Shown piece by piece: positions 16,963 to 25,023 of a DNA stretch of 33,165 bases. Position 1 is the stretch's first letter. The number at the start of each line of letters is the position of its first letter. This DNA is from Candidatus Wallbacteria bacterium (lineage in GTDB: Bacteria > Muiribacteriota > UBA6191 > JACPRK01). The translations under genes were made by a program, and so were the position numbers. Under the pieces are notes generated by a model that worked only from the letters and a program-made list of their open reading frames with translations, was not told where the DNA came from and did no database searches. The stretch covers positions 1 to 33,165 of the forward strand of contig JACQZN010000007.1 of assembly GCA_016213845.1 (NCBI GenBank), written 5' to 3'.

Positions 16963-18279
16963 ATGAAAGACTCCCCGACCGTGCGAGCGCGATTCGCGGG
17001 GCCGGCGCTGCTCGACGCGGCCTGCGCCACCGCCTTCGTCGCGCTCACGGGCGGCCAGTTCCTGGCCAGCTTCGCCTCGCAGTTGGGCGTCACCGGCGTC
17101 TTCTTCGCCCTGCTCACCAGCCTCAACCACCTCACCACCGCGCTGCAGCCGCTGGCTGCCCCCAGGGTCCAGCAGGCCGACCGCAAGAGCCTCTGCATCG
17201 CAGGCTCGTTCATCGCCCGCTTCTCCTGGCTTGCCGTGCTGGCGACCGCCCTGACGATGAAGCCCGGACCTGCCTCCCTCGCCGTCTTCCTGGCGCTGGT
17301 GCTCTCGAACACCGCCGCAGCCTACTCGGCCAACGCCTGGCTCACCTGGGTCTCCGACCTGCTCCCAGCCCACGAGCGGCCCGCCTTCTTCGCGCGCCGC
17401 AACATCGTCGTCTCCGTCACCAACATGGCCGCGGTCCTGGCCGGCGGCTGGTATCTCGACTGGCATGGCGGCCCCGACGGATTCCTCCATCTCTTCGCCG
17501 CCGGCATCGCCTTCGGCACTCTCAGCCTCTGGGCCCTGGCGCGTCACCCTCGCCCCGCGCTCCCGCCTGCACCCCGCCTGGCGACGGCCAGCGTGACGGG
17601 GTACGTCCTGCTTCCCCTGCGCGACGCCTCTTTCCGCCAGATCCTCGCCTTCAAGACCGCCTGGTGCTTCGTCGTCGGTATCGCAGCCCCGCTCTGGCTG
17701 CCGCACATGCTGGACGTCCTGCGCATGACCCATAGCCAGGTCAGCGCCTACAACCTCTGCGGCCTCGCCGCGACCGTCCTGTTCAGCGGGCTCTTCGCTC
17801 GCCTGGCCTCCACGCTCGGCAATCGGCCAACTCTCCTCCTCTGCGCAACGGGCATCGCCACCAATCCGCTCTGGTGGCTGCTCCCCGACCGCGGTTACCT
17901 CACAACCTGCTGGTTCGAGGGCTTCTGGAGCGGGGCCTGGTGGTCGGGCTTCAACCTCATCCTGCTCAACCTGGCCATCGAGCTGGCCCCCCAGGCATCG
18001 CGCCCCATCTACCTGGCCCTCTTCCAGGCCGCCGAGGGCCTCGCCTTCCTCGGCGGCGCGGTGGCCGGCGGATGGCTGGCCACCTTCACCACCGGGTTCG
18101 CCTGGCACGGAGCGGGCCTCCACCTGGGTCCCTACCACCCCGTTTTCATCCTCTCGTCCGTCGGCCGCTTCGTGACGATCGCGGTGCTCTTGCTGCCGTT
18201 CGCAGGCGTCACCCTGCGCCCCCCGCGAGCTCTGCCGCGCCCGCTGCCACCGGCGCTCCCCGCCCGCCGCGCCGCCTGA
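16963..18279 (+). CDS. MFS-type membrane transporter
   Basis: 438 residues with about 10-12 hydrophobic helices (for example FASQLGVTGVFFALLTSL, AVFLALVLSNTAAAYSA, GYLTTCWFEGFWSGAWWSGF, FVTIAVLLLPFAG). An inter-helix motif like that of major facilitator proteins occurs at APRVQQADRKS. The loop between helices 6 and 7 is short (ALARHPRPALPPAPR). The C-terminal tail is proline- and arginine-rich. The substrate cannot be named. The start has no ribosome-binding site that I can see. It lies 91 bases upstream of the paired proteasome-like genes, which have their own promoter-like sequence, so a functional link is possible but unproven. Confidence 0.8.
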   Translation: MKDSPTVRARFAGPALLDAACATAFVALTGGQFLASFASQLGVTGVFFALLTSLNHLTTALQPLAAPRVQQADRKSLCIAGSFIARFSWLAVLATALTMKPGPASLAVFLALVLSNTAAAYSANAWLTWVSDLLPAHERPAFFARRNIVVSVTNMAAVLAGGWYLDWHGGPDGFLHLFAAGIAFGTLSLWALARHPRPALPPAPRLATASVTGYVLLPLRDASFRQILAFKTAWCFVVGIAAPLWLPHMLDVLRMTHSQVSAYNLCGLAATVLFSGLFARLASTLGNRPTLLLCATGIATNPLWWLLPDRGYLTTCWFEGFWSGAWWSGFNLILLNLAIELAPQASRPIYLALFQAAEGLAFLGGAVAGGWLATFTTGFAWHGAGLHLGPYHPVFILSSVGRFVTIAVLLLPFAGVTLRPPRALPRPLPPALPARRAA

Positions 18280-18308
18280 GTCGCGCTGCCTGGACGGCCG
18301 AGCCGGGC

Positions 18309-18317
18309 TGCTATACT
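18309..18317 (+). promoter_or_regulatory. Extended -10 promoter (TGC-TATACT) for the proteasome-like pair
   Basis: TGCTATACT fits an extended -10 (TGn followed by TATAAT-like). A TGGAC-containing -35-like hexamer starts at 18291. Transcription would begin near 18324 and AAGGAG lies 6 bases before the ATG at 18371. This allows the pair to be expressed apart from the MFS gene. Confidence 0.5.
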
Positions 18318-18370
18318 CCCATGTCACCGCGCCGGCCGGCGCGCCCTCGAAGCCTCTCAAGGAGCCCTAC

Positions 18371-19579
18371 ATGTCGACTGTCCTGGCGATGCGCTTCAAC
18401 GAGAACCAGGCTCTCCTCGTCGCAGACGAATCCACCTGGCACCTGGGCGCAGTCCTCGGGTACCGCCGGACCAACTACGGCGACAGCCTCCAGACGCTCT
18501 TCGAGCCGGAAGAGACCCGCAAGACCGGCCTCTCCGCGGTCTACGCCGGGGTCGGCTTCCCTTCCTTCAACTTCGAGGTCGCCCGCCGCGCCAAGGCCGC
18601 CCTGGCCGAGCCGTCCGCGCCGCTCCGCAAAGACGGCGACGGCATCGCGCGCACCGTGCAACAGGCCTACCTGGCGACCCACGAGCGGATGCTCGATGAC
18701 AAGCTCCGCTACAACTACGGCTTCGGCCGCGACTCCCTCAACTCACGCGCCTACACGCGCGACGGCACCCGCTTCGAGATCGCCCAGGACCCGGTCGCCG
18801 AAGCCGCTCGCAGCATCGCCGCCGGCACGATGCGCGGCAACGCCTACGCGCGCATCTTCCAGAACAGCGGTCTCGTCCTCACGCATGACAAGAACCGCGG
18901 CGTCCAGTGCTGGTACGTCGACCATCGCGGCCGCTACCTGGGCTTCGCCACCGCCATCGCCATCCTCGGCGAGGGCGACGAAGTCTCCACCCACCTGCTC
19001 TCCCGCTTCGTCCAGCGCCGCGACCTGGAGCAGCGCCGCCGCGGCTTCACCCTGCGCGAGGGGCTATACATCGGCATGAGCATCGCCACCGAGATCCGTT
19101 CCTCCAGCGGCAAGATGGGCGGGTACTTCCAGATCATGTTCCTCGACGGGAGCAAGGGCGTCCACGAGCTCGTCACCGACGCAGCCCACCTCGCCAGCGA
19201 GGTGATGCGCGCCCATCTCTGGGGCTTCATCCCCCGCAAGGACGCCGAGGAGCTCACCACCGCCTTGGTCGTCGAGGGCGCCGACGACATCGAAGTCGAA
19301 AAGGCTCTCTTCGCGCGCGCCAGCGACCCCGAAAAGCTGCGCCGCTATCTGATGGGCTTCAAGCCCGTCCACGCCCCGTCTGCGATCCAGTACGACCCCG
19401 CGACCGACGCCGCTGCGGAACCCGCGGGTGCACCCGTCAAGGAAGCGTTCCGTCCCGAGGCGGTCATGCAGGCCGTCGCCCGGGCGAAGTCGCCCCCGCG
19501 CTCGGCCAAGGGCAAGCCACGCACGGCCAGCGGCGACGGCGGCCCCGCGGCCGCCCGCAAGGGAGGCGAGCGGCGATGA
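18371..19579 (+). CDS. Proteasome-beta-like Ntn-fold protein, probably inactive paralogue
   Basis: 402 residues, with AAGGAG upstream of ATG. After Met removal the N-terminus is Ser1-Thr2-Val3, and STVLAMRF...LLVADES resembles the first beta hairpin of proteasome beta subunits (TTTVAVRF...LLAADS), with Asp18 kept. LSAVYAGVGFPSFNFE resembles the strand 3-4 turn and helix 1. IFQNSGLVL...GVQCWYVDHRGRY and LGEG match the later GYD..GP.LY..DP.G....G.GS landmarks. The position of the essential Lys33 appears to be Ser38 (YGDSLQ), and the usual GSGS serine is Asp (GEGD), so catalysis is doubtful. Residues about 345-402 are a Pro/Ala/Lys/Arg tail. It overlaps the next gene by ATGA and is its paralogue: DKLR..YGF, G.R.EI and a C-terminal DPEKLRRYLMGFK are shared. 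The fold assignment is motif-based inference. Confidence 0.6.
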   Translation: MSTVLAMRFNENQALLVADESTWHLGAVLGYRRTNYGDSLQTLFEPEETRKTGLSAVYAGVGFPSFNFEVARRAKAALAEPSAPLRKDGDGIARTVQQAYLATHERMLDDKLRYNYGFGRDSLNSRAYTRDGTRFEIAQDPVAEAARSIAAGTMRGNAYARIFQNSGLVLTHDKNRGVQCWYVDHRGRYLGFATAIAILGEGDEVSTHLLSRFVQRRDLEQRRRGFTLREGLYIGMSIATEIRSSSGKMGGYFQIMFLDGSKGVHELVTDAAHLASEVMRAHLWGFIPRKDAEELTTALVVEGADDIEVEKALFARASDPEKLRRYLMGFKPVHAPSAIQYDPATDAAAEPAGAPVKEAFRPEAVMQAVARAKSPPRSAKGKPRTASGDGGPAAARKGGERR

Positions 19580-20631
19580 CCTCGATCAACGCGATCCGCT
19601 TCAACCGCTACCAGGGCGCCATGGTCGGCGACGAGACGATCAGCACCTCCGGCGGCCTGGCCTATCACACTTCCGACAAGGTGCAGCCCTGCATCCCTGA
19701 ACAGGTGAGGGCGGCGTACGGCATCGTCGCCGGCATGGCCACGACCGGCTCCTGCAGCATCGGCGAGAACCTCAAGCGCGAGTTCCACGACTGGGTGCTG
19801 GCGCGTTTCCGCGCCGAGATCGACCGCGCCGGCCACAAGCCGGCCACCTTCCTCGACCTCGACCAGTTGATGGAGGGGCTCTTCGACCTGGTCGTGAAGC
19901 AGAAGCAGACCTGGTTTTCCGACAAGCTGCGCGGCGAGTTCGGCTTCGACGTGACCGAGTTCATCTCCGGCCACTACGAGCGCAACGGCCGCCGCGAGGA
20001 GATCAAGGACCGCGACATGACTCGCCGCATCACCGACTGGCTCTCATGGAAGAACATGGAGCCCGAGGTCGACGGCATCTTCCTCAACGCGGGCCTCTTC
20101 GCCGGCTACGACGACAAGCTGGGGTTCCAGATTTATCACTTCGACCTGCGGGACGGGTACTGGCACCGCGTCCAGACGTGCTACTTCGCCGAAGGGTCCG
20201 GCCGCCACTCGGTGGACCCGGCGATGTACGAGTTCGTCGAGCGGCTGCGCATCGACGAGCGTCGCGGCGACGTCGACCCGCTCGAGGGGCTGGTCGCTCT
20301 CCTGACCGCGCTCAACGTCGCCAGCGTGCACGAGGCGGGTGTCGGCGGCTACCCGACCGTGATGCTCTTCGACGGCCGTGAGCCGATCGCCCGGCGCCAG
20401 CGCGAGTTCAGCGACGATCGCTCCTGGCTCGGCACGCGCGTGGCAAGGGCGTACTCGACCGGCTTCCTCGACCGCGAGAGCTGCTTCGAGCTGCTGGACG
20501 GTCTCTTCTTCAAGGACGAGCCGTTCGAGAGCGCCTACGCACGGTTCTGGTCCGCCGCCCGCGAGCCGGAGCGGCTGGGGCGCTTGCTGCGCGGTTACAA
20601 GGTGCCGCCGCTCGGGCAAGCGAGGCTCTAG
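19576..20631 (+). CDS. Proteasome-beta-like Ntn hydrolase candidate with Thr1
   Basis: 351 residues. The ATG overlaps the previous stop (ATGA) and has GGGAGG upstream. Removal of Met would expose Thr1 directly, as in HslV and Anbu: T1-S-I-N-A-I-R-F-N. Asp18 (MVGDET) and Lys34 (SDKVQP) sit where proteasome Asp17 and Lys33 lie. YGIVAGMATTGSCSIGENLK fits the strand turn plus helix 1. LFAGYDDKLGFQIYHFDLRD followed by AEGSG closely fits the beta-subunit GYD..GP.LY..D...GSG region. The usual RDxxSGG active-site-support motif reads HEAGVGG, a divergence. At 351 residues it is longer than HslV or Anbu, with an insertion around residues 90-150 and a C-terminal EPERLGRLLRGYK motif shared with its neighbour. 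No unfoldase gene is adjacent. Substrate and assembly are unknown. Confidence 0.65.
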   Translation: MTSINAIRFNRYQGAMVGDETISTSGGLAYHTSDKVQPCIPEQVRAAYGIVAGMATTGSCSIGENLKREFHDWVLARFRAEIDRAGHKPATFLDLDQLMEGLFDLVVKQKQTWFSDKLRGEFGFDVTEFISGHYERNGRREEIKDRDMTRRITDWLSWKNMEPEVDGIFLNAGLFAGYDDKLGFQIYHFDLRDGYWHRVQTCYFAEGSGRHSVDPAMYEFVERLRIDERRGDVDPLEGLVALLTALNVASVHEAGVGGYPTVMLFDGREPIARRQREFSDDRSWLGTRVARAYSTGFLDRESCFELLDGLFFKDEPFESAYARFWSAAREPERLGRLLRGYKVPPLGQARL

Positions 20632-20700
20632 GCCGGACGGCTTTCGCCGGACGCTGCCGAGCTCTTGTGGTGTCCCCGAAGTTCCCTCTTGCACCCCGCT

Positions 20701-20723
20701 CGCCCTGAGCTTGTCGAAGGGCG
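20701..20723. repeat. Hairpin-forming intergenic repeat, copy 2
   Basis: CGCCCT (20701-20706) pairs with AGGGCG (20718-20723) around the core GAGCTTGTCGA. It lies in the 132-base gap between the converging Ntn-like and kinase genes and could terminate either. Its core is the reverse complement of the TTCGACARSCTCAGG-type sequence at 11705-11719. I recognise this type of element as common between genes of G+C-rich bacteria. Confidence 0.55.
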
Positions 20724-20763
20724 CACCCCGATCGGCGTAAGCAATGAAGCGTCGGGACCACCC

Positions 20764-23700
20764 TTAGCGCAATTTCTTTGCGCGGCGCGCTGCGAGCGTG
20801 ACTGCTGCGGGGTGGGAGGAGAGCCGGGCCAGAACTGCGGCGCGGGCATAGATCGGCGCGGCGGCCTGGGCGCCCTCGGCGGCGCGGGTCTGGTCGGCGA
20901 TACTCAAAAGAGCTTCCCAGTCTCCCGGGTCGAGGGCCATCGCGCGGCGCAAGTATCCGGCGGCGGCCTCGCGGTCCCCGGTCAGCTCCGCGACGCGCGC
21001 CCGGGCGCGCAGGGCCTCGCCAGGGAAGGCATCGGCCGCGACGGCCGCCGTCCCCCAGAAGAGCGCGGCCTCGGTCGTGCGGCCAGTGGCCTCGGCCGCT
21101 CGCGCCTCGAGCGCCAGAAGCTGCAAAGGCTCGAAGCCGCCCCGTTCGACGAACCCCTCGCGGGCCTGGGCCAGAGCTCGGGCGGCCTCGTGCCGTTGAC
21201 CGGCCTCGACAAGCGCCGCGGCTCGTACCAAGACCGCCCACGGGCGGCTCGACGCGCCCAGCATGGCCCCGACAGTAGGGAGCCACGGTGCGATGGCAGG
21301 GCCCGTCCCGCGGATGGCCTCCAGGAGCGGCGTGTATCGCTCGAAGTCGGGCACGTTCTCCTGGACCAGGGCCCCGGCCGTCATGACCGCGCCGCCGACA
21401 TCGCCGACCTCGCGCTGCAGACAGCACCAGAGCCGGTAGATGGGCCGGCCGCCGGACTCGTCGAAGGAAACCTGGTTCGGAGTGCCGTCCGGGGCCGGAC
21501 GGATGAGGTTGCTGGCCTGGACGGCGCGCCCCAGGCAGTCGAGCGCGGCTTTCGGGTAGCCCGAAACCTGATAGATGCGGGCCATCCAGAGCAGGACGGG
21601 GGCGTCGGTCAACGTGGAATGCCGCGCCTGGAGCTCCTCGACTGCGGCGGCTCGCCCCCCGAGCGCTTCCGACAGTGCGCGCGCCTGCTCGATGAGCGGC
21701 TCGACCCGGACACGCTTTTCGGGCGAGAGACGGCCGGCAGCGCGCACGCGCTCCGCGAGAGCTGCCGGGTCGCGGGCCAGCACAGCATGGAAGTACCCCG
21801 CGGCATCGCTCCAGAAACAGCCGTTCGGGGCGGTCATGTACTGGCGAATCAGGCCTTCGAGCTCGGGGGACTGTCCCCACTGGAGCGCGAAGAGCGCCAC
21901 GTCCATCCAGGGCCGCGGGTCCTCCGGCAGCTCGCGCGCCATGCGCTCTGCGACGTCGGCCAGGGCCGCTCCGTCGCCGATGGCGCGGGCGCCAGGGACC
22001 ACGTAGGCGTTGTAGACCGCCAGGAACCAGGGGGTCAGCCGCGTCGGCATCATCGAGCGCACGCCGAGCCAGTAGGCGATTCCTGGCAGCTCCGCGCGGG
22101 CCGCCGCCTTGCCGCAGACCGGCGGGTACCACTCCGACCAACGAGGCAGGCAGGTCCAGCAGAAGCTGGCGATCTTGGCCGCGTCGATCAGCCGCCGCGA
22201 TTTGTAGAAAAGCTGGTAGGCGATGTCCCTCCAGGCCGAGAGGCTCTGAGGGCGGGCCGAGATGCCGTCCAGCATCAGCCGCCGCCCCTCGCGGCCGCCG
22301 AAGTACTCCATCGCGAACCTGCCGACTGCGATCTGCCACTTGCGTCGCAGGATGTCGAGGCCGGGCTCGGCGTCGGTCTGCACGTTGGTCATGGCAGTGC
22401 CGGGCCCGACAACGCCGTTCTTCCACTCGTAGAGCGTGCCGAAGGGCAGGCGCAGCCATCGCTCCAGCCTCGACCACTCCAGCGCCAGCTCGGGCCGCAG
22501 CGTGCGATCGAAGTCGCCGAGAACGCGCACCGTCTCGGCGGCCGCCGCCGAGACCCCGAGGTCGCGCTCTTCCTTCAGCACCATCAGGATCGGCAGCACG
22601 GCCGAGCCGTCACGGCGCGCCTTCAACGCCTGGAGAATCTCCAGCCTGAGCAACGGCTCCAGCTCCCGCTCCACCGGCTCGTCCGTCACGGGGTGCGCGC
22701 CTCCCCTGAAGCGCAGGCAAAGCGCCGGCACCACCCAGCGGCCTTGCGCCGTAACCAGGTCGCGGATCACCCGGCGCCGCTCGGCGAGCTCCCCGCGAGA
22801 CAGCCGCCGGACCAGGACATGAAGGGTATCCGCAGCGGCCGGCGGGGCTGCCAAAGGACTGGAAGGAGCCTCCAGAGCCGTAGACGCCATCGTGTCGTCT
22901 TTGGCCACCGGGCTCCGCCGCAGCGCCAGCGCCCCGACCGACACGGCGGCCACGAGCCCCAACGCCAGTGCAAGCTGCGCCCGACGTGAGCTCGAGCGGG
23001 CCGCGGGCAATGCGCCGGCCGCGCGCTCGTGCCGGCCGCTGAGCAAGGTCGCCGGAGCCTGCGTCGGCCCGATCGCCACCGTCGCTGCCGCCCCACGGAC
23101 GCTCGACAGCGGCGTCCGCTCACTGGCCAGCGTGGGCGGCGCCGTCAGCCGCGCAGGCCCCTGCAGCTCCCCGGCTCCGGAAACGTCCAGCCCGGCCCCC
23201 AGCACCAGCGACTGCTCCAGCGCCCGCCGAAACGACGCCACCGACTTGTGCCGCCGGGCCGGGTCCTTCTCCAGCGCCTTCAACAGTAGACGTTCCAGCC
23301 GCTCCGGAAGCTCGCGCACCAGCTGCCGCGGCGCCACCGGCGGCTCGTCAGCGATGCTGCGAAGCACCCGCGCCAGGTCCTCCCCGGAAAACGGCGGTCG
23401 CCCCGTCACCAGGTCGTAGAGCGTCGCCCCGAGCCCGTAGATGTCCGCCGCCACCGTCACTTCCAGGCCCGCCACCTGCTCGGGGCTCATGTAACCCGGC
23501 GTGCCGACGATGGTCCCCTCGCCCGTCAGCTTCCCCAGCTGCGTGCGCGCGCTGGCGATGCCGAAGTCCAGCACCTTCACCACGCCGTCGGCCGCCACCA
23601 GAAGATTGTCGGGCTTGAGGTCCCGGTGGATCACATCCTGCGAGTGCGCGTGCTCCACCCCCAGGGCCGCCTCCTGCAATAGCTTCACGGCCCGCCCGGG

Positions 23701-24015
23701 CTCCATTCGCCCGACACGCCCGAGCTCCCGGCTCACCGGCTCGCCCTCCACCCAGCCGAACACGATCCACCGCGCCTCGGCGTCGACCTCGAAAACCGGC
23801 ACCAAGTTCGGATGACTCAAGCGGGCGCAGATGCGCGCCTCGTTGAGGAACCGGCGCCGTACCGCCTCGTTGGATCGCCACTGCGGCTGCAGGAACTTCA
23901 CGACCACGTCGCGATCCAGCGCCAGCTGCCGGGCTTTGACGACGTAGCCCATCCCGCCCGTCCCGAGCCGCTCGAGCGGGTGGTAGCGCTCCAGGAAGTC
24001 GCGCGGATAGTCCAT
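20764..24015 (-). CDS. Membrane Ser/Thr protein kinase with a large helical-repeat C-terminal region
   Basis: 1,083 residues. Residues 11-275 are a complete Hanks-type kinase: glycine loop LGTGGMGYV (17-25), Lys40 (VVVKF), Glu59 (NEARIC), HRDLKPDN (130-137), DFG (150-152) and TPGYMSPEQ (172-180). A Pro/Ala/Ser linker with several Ser/Thr leads to one membrane helix (346-365, AQLALALGLVAAVSVGALAL). The remaining 715 residues have Ala- and Leu-rich helical repeats, including TPR-like pairs near the end (AAGYLRRAMALDPGDWEALL). The middle part (FGTLYEWKNGVVGPGTAMTN) matches nothing I recognise. By analogy with other bacterial kinases the C-terminal part may face outside and act as sensor or scaffold; that is inference. 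It is a single gene, convergent with the Ntn-like pair and divergent from the gene at 24198. Confidence 0.92.
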   Translation of the reverse strand: MDYPRDFLERYHPLERLGTGGMGYVVKARQLALDRDVVVKFLQPQWRSNEAVRRRFLNEARICARLSHPNLVPVFEVDAEARWIVFGWVEGEPVSRELGRVGRMEPGRAVKLLQEAALGVEHAHSQDVIHRDLKPDNLLVAADGVVKVLDFGIASARTQLGKLTGEGTIVGTPGYMSPEQVAGLEVTVAADIYGLGATLYDLVTGRPPFSGEDLARVLRSIADEPPVAPRQLVRELPERLERLLLKALEKDPARRHKSVASFRRALEQSLVLGAGLDVSGAGELQGPARLTAPPTLASERTPLSSVRGAAATVAIGPTQAPATLLSGRHERAAGALPAARSSSRRAQLALALGLVAAVSVGALALRRSPVAKDDTMASTALEAPSSPLAAPPAAADTLHVLVRRLSRGELAERRRVIRDLVTAQGRWVVPALCLRFRGGAHPVTDEPVERELEPLLRLEILQALKARRDGSAVLPILMVLKEERDLGVSAAAAETVRVLGDFDRTLRPELALEWSRLERWLRLPFGTLYEWKNGVVGPGTAMTNVQTDAEPGLDILRRKWQIAVGRFAMEYFGGREGRRLMLDGISARPQSLSAWRDIAYQLFYKSRRLIDAAKIASFCWTCLPRWSEWYPPVCGKAAARAELPGIAYWLGVRSMMPTRLTPWFLAVYNAYVVPGARAIGDGAALADVAERMARELPEDPRPWMDVALFALQWGQSPELEGLIRQYMTAPNGCFWSDAAGYFHAVLARDPAALAERVRAAGRLSPEKRVRVEPLIEQARALSEALGGRAAAVEELQARHSTLTDAPVLLWMARIYQVSGYPKAALDCLGRAVQASNLIRPAPDGTPNQVSFDESGGRPIYRLWCCLQREVGDVGGAVMTAGALVQENVPDFERYTPLLEAIRGTGPAIAPWLPTVGAMLGASSRPWAVLVRAAALVEAGQRHEAARALAQAREGFVERGGFEPLQLLALEARAAEATGRTTEAALFWGTAAVAADAFPGEALRARARVAELTGDREAAAGYLRRAMALDPGDWEALLSIADQTRAAEGAQAAAPIYARAAVLARLSSHPAAVTLAARRAKKLR

Positions 24016-24112
24016 CGAAGCTCTCGAGCGTCAGGCGTACCCGGCACGGAGCTCCAACACAACTCCTGTCGCTCTCGCCCGCCACCTGCGCCCTGTGAAA
24101 TCTATCACGAAC

Positions 24113-24141
24113 TGGACTCACCTGGTCCCCGCGGGTAAGAT
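24113..24141 (+). promoter_or_regulatory. Sigma-70-like promoter of the exported hypothetical gene
   Basis: TGGACT (24113-24118) and TAAGAT (24136-24141) are separated by 17 bases, each matching 4 of 6 consensus positions. The start codon at 24198 follows about 50 bases after the expected transcription start, with a strong AGGAGG at 24181-24186. Confidence 0.4.
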
Positions 24142-24197
24142 GGCCGCCAACCCAGACGATGAGGCCCCGAGAACCGGGGCAGGAGGAGAGAATCTCG

Positions 24198-24938
24198 ATG
24201 CGCCCGACGATCGCCGCTTTGTGCCTGCTGGCCCTGCTCGCCTGCCAGTCGACCGCGTGGGCCGAGGACGGGGGCTCGCGCTTGAAGTCGCTCCTGGAAC
24301 GCGCCAAGAAGAAGACTCCCGCCACGAAGCAGACCCAGCAGACCGCGCCCGCCGCCGCCCAGACCCCGGCCGGCGAGATCCACGAGACCTACAACATCAA
24401 CGCCCAGTACCGAGGAACCGTGAAGAAGGCCTTCATGGACATCGGCCACTGCGACGTCGTCTTCGCCACCAAGCCAAGCGGCGAGTTCACCGTGAAGGTC
24501 TCGGGCTCCGTCACCGATCCCGAGAACGAAAGCCGCCGCTACGAGCTCCAGATCGACGCCGACTACCGCGCCCAGGGAAATCGCATCGATCTCCTCACCG
24601 ACCGCAGCAAGTTCAACCAGGAGGCCGAACGCCACCGCGAGCGCGTCCTGAAGGACATCCCCTTCATCTACATCGCCAAGTTCACACCCTACCCCGCCGT
24701 CGCCAAGGACAACGCCTGGCTGCTCAACTCCCAGGAGTTCAACATCCGCCACGCCCGCACCGACGAGGGCGGCGGCGAGATGCAGGTGACCATCACCGAG
24801 CGCGGCGGCATGATCGGCAAGATCTTCCTCGAGACCGGCGAGGCCGTCCCACACACCATCAAGAAGTTCCGCGTCGTCGGAACCAACGACGTCGTCTTGA
24901 GCTTCGTCTCGCCGAAGTACAGCGCCCCAGCGAAATGA
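24198..24938 (+). CDS. Exported protein of unknown function
   Basis: 246 residues from the ATG at 24198, chosen because AGGAGGAGAG lies 7-17 bases upstream and the result is a clean export signal; an in-frame ATG 39 bases earlier would place the ribosome-binding site inside the gene. The signal MRPTIAALCLLALLAC contains a lipobox (LLAC, Cys16), but TAWA before Glu23 could also be a signal peptidase I site, so lipoprotein or periplasmic protein cannot be decided. Residues 30-60 are a Lys/Thr/Gln/Ala-rich linker. The rest is predicted mainly beta strand with alternating polar residues (EFTVKVSGSVTDPENESRRY, GEMQVTITERGGMIGKIFL). I do not recognise a family. Its TGA stop is the first triplet of a heptanucleotide array. 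Confidence 0.75.
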   Translation: MRPTIAALCLLALLACQSTAWAEDGGSRLKSLLERAKKKTPATKQTQQTAPAAAQTPAGEIHETYNINAQYRGTVKKAFMDIGHCDVVFATKPSGEFTVKVSGSVTDPENESRRYELQIDADYRAQGNRIDLLTDRSKFNQEAERHRERVLKDIPFIYIAKFTPYPAVAKDNAWLLNSQEFNIRHARTDEGGGEMQVTITERGGMIGKIFLETGEAVPHTIKKFRVVGTNDVVLSFVSPKYSAPAK

Positions 24939-25005
24939 GGCTTGAGGCTTGAGGCTTGAGGAGTGAGGCTCGAGGCTCGAGGCTTGAGGAGTGAGGCTTG
25001 AGGGA
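24936..25005 (+). repeat. Heptanucleotide array, ten TGAGGCT-type units, beginning at the stop codon
   Basis: Ten consecutive 7-base units: mostly TGAGGCT, with TGAGGAG at units 4 and 8, CGAGGCT at 6 and 7 and TGAGGGA last. Base 24936 is the first base of the TGA stop of the exported-protein gene, so the stop codon is unit 1. Because 7 is not a multiple of 3, TGA occurs in all three frames. Confidence 0.9.
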
Positions 25006-25023
25006 GCCGCGGCACCCGTCCCC

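Noticed and set aside
20632..20660. GCCGGACG repeated around GCTTTC, considered as a terminator stem
   Set aside because: The two copies are direct, not inverted, so they do not form a hairpin; there is no T-run.
20665..22989. 774-codon plus-strand open frame opposite the kinase gene
   Set aside because: It starts within the intergenic hairpin repeat, lacks any recognisable domain and is antisense to the well-supported kinase; it is a composition artefact.
24105..24854. 249-codon minus-strand frame opposite the exported-protein gene
   Set aside because: Val/Leu/Gly/Asp-biased, no ribosome-binding site, and the plus-strand gene has a strong ribosome-binding site, export signal and promoter.
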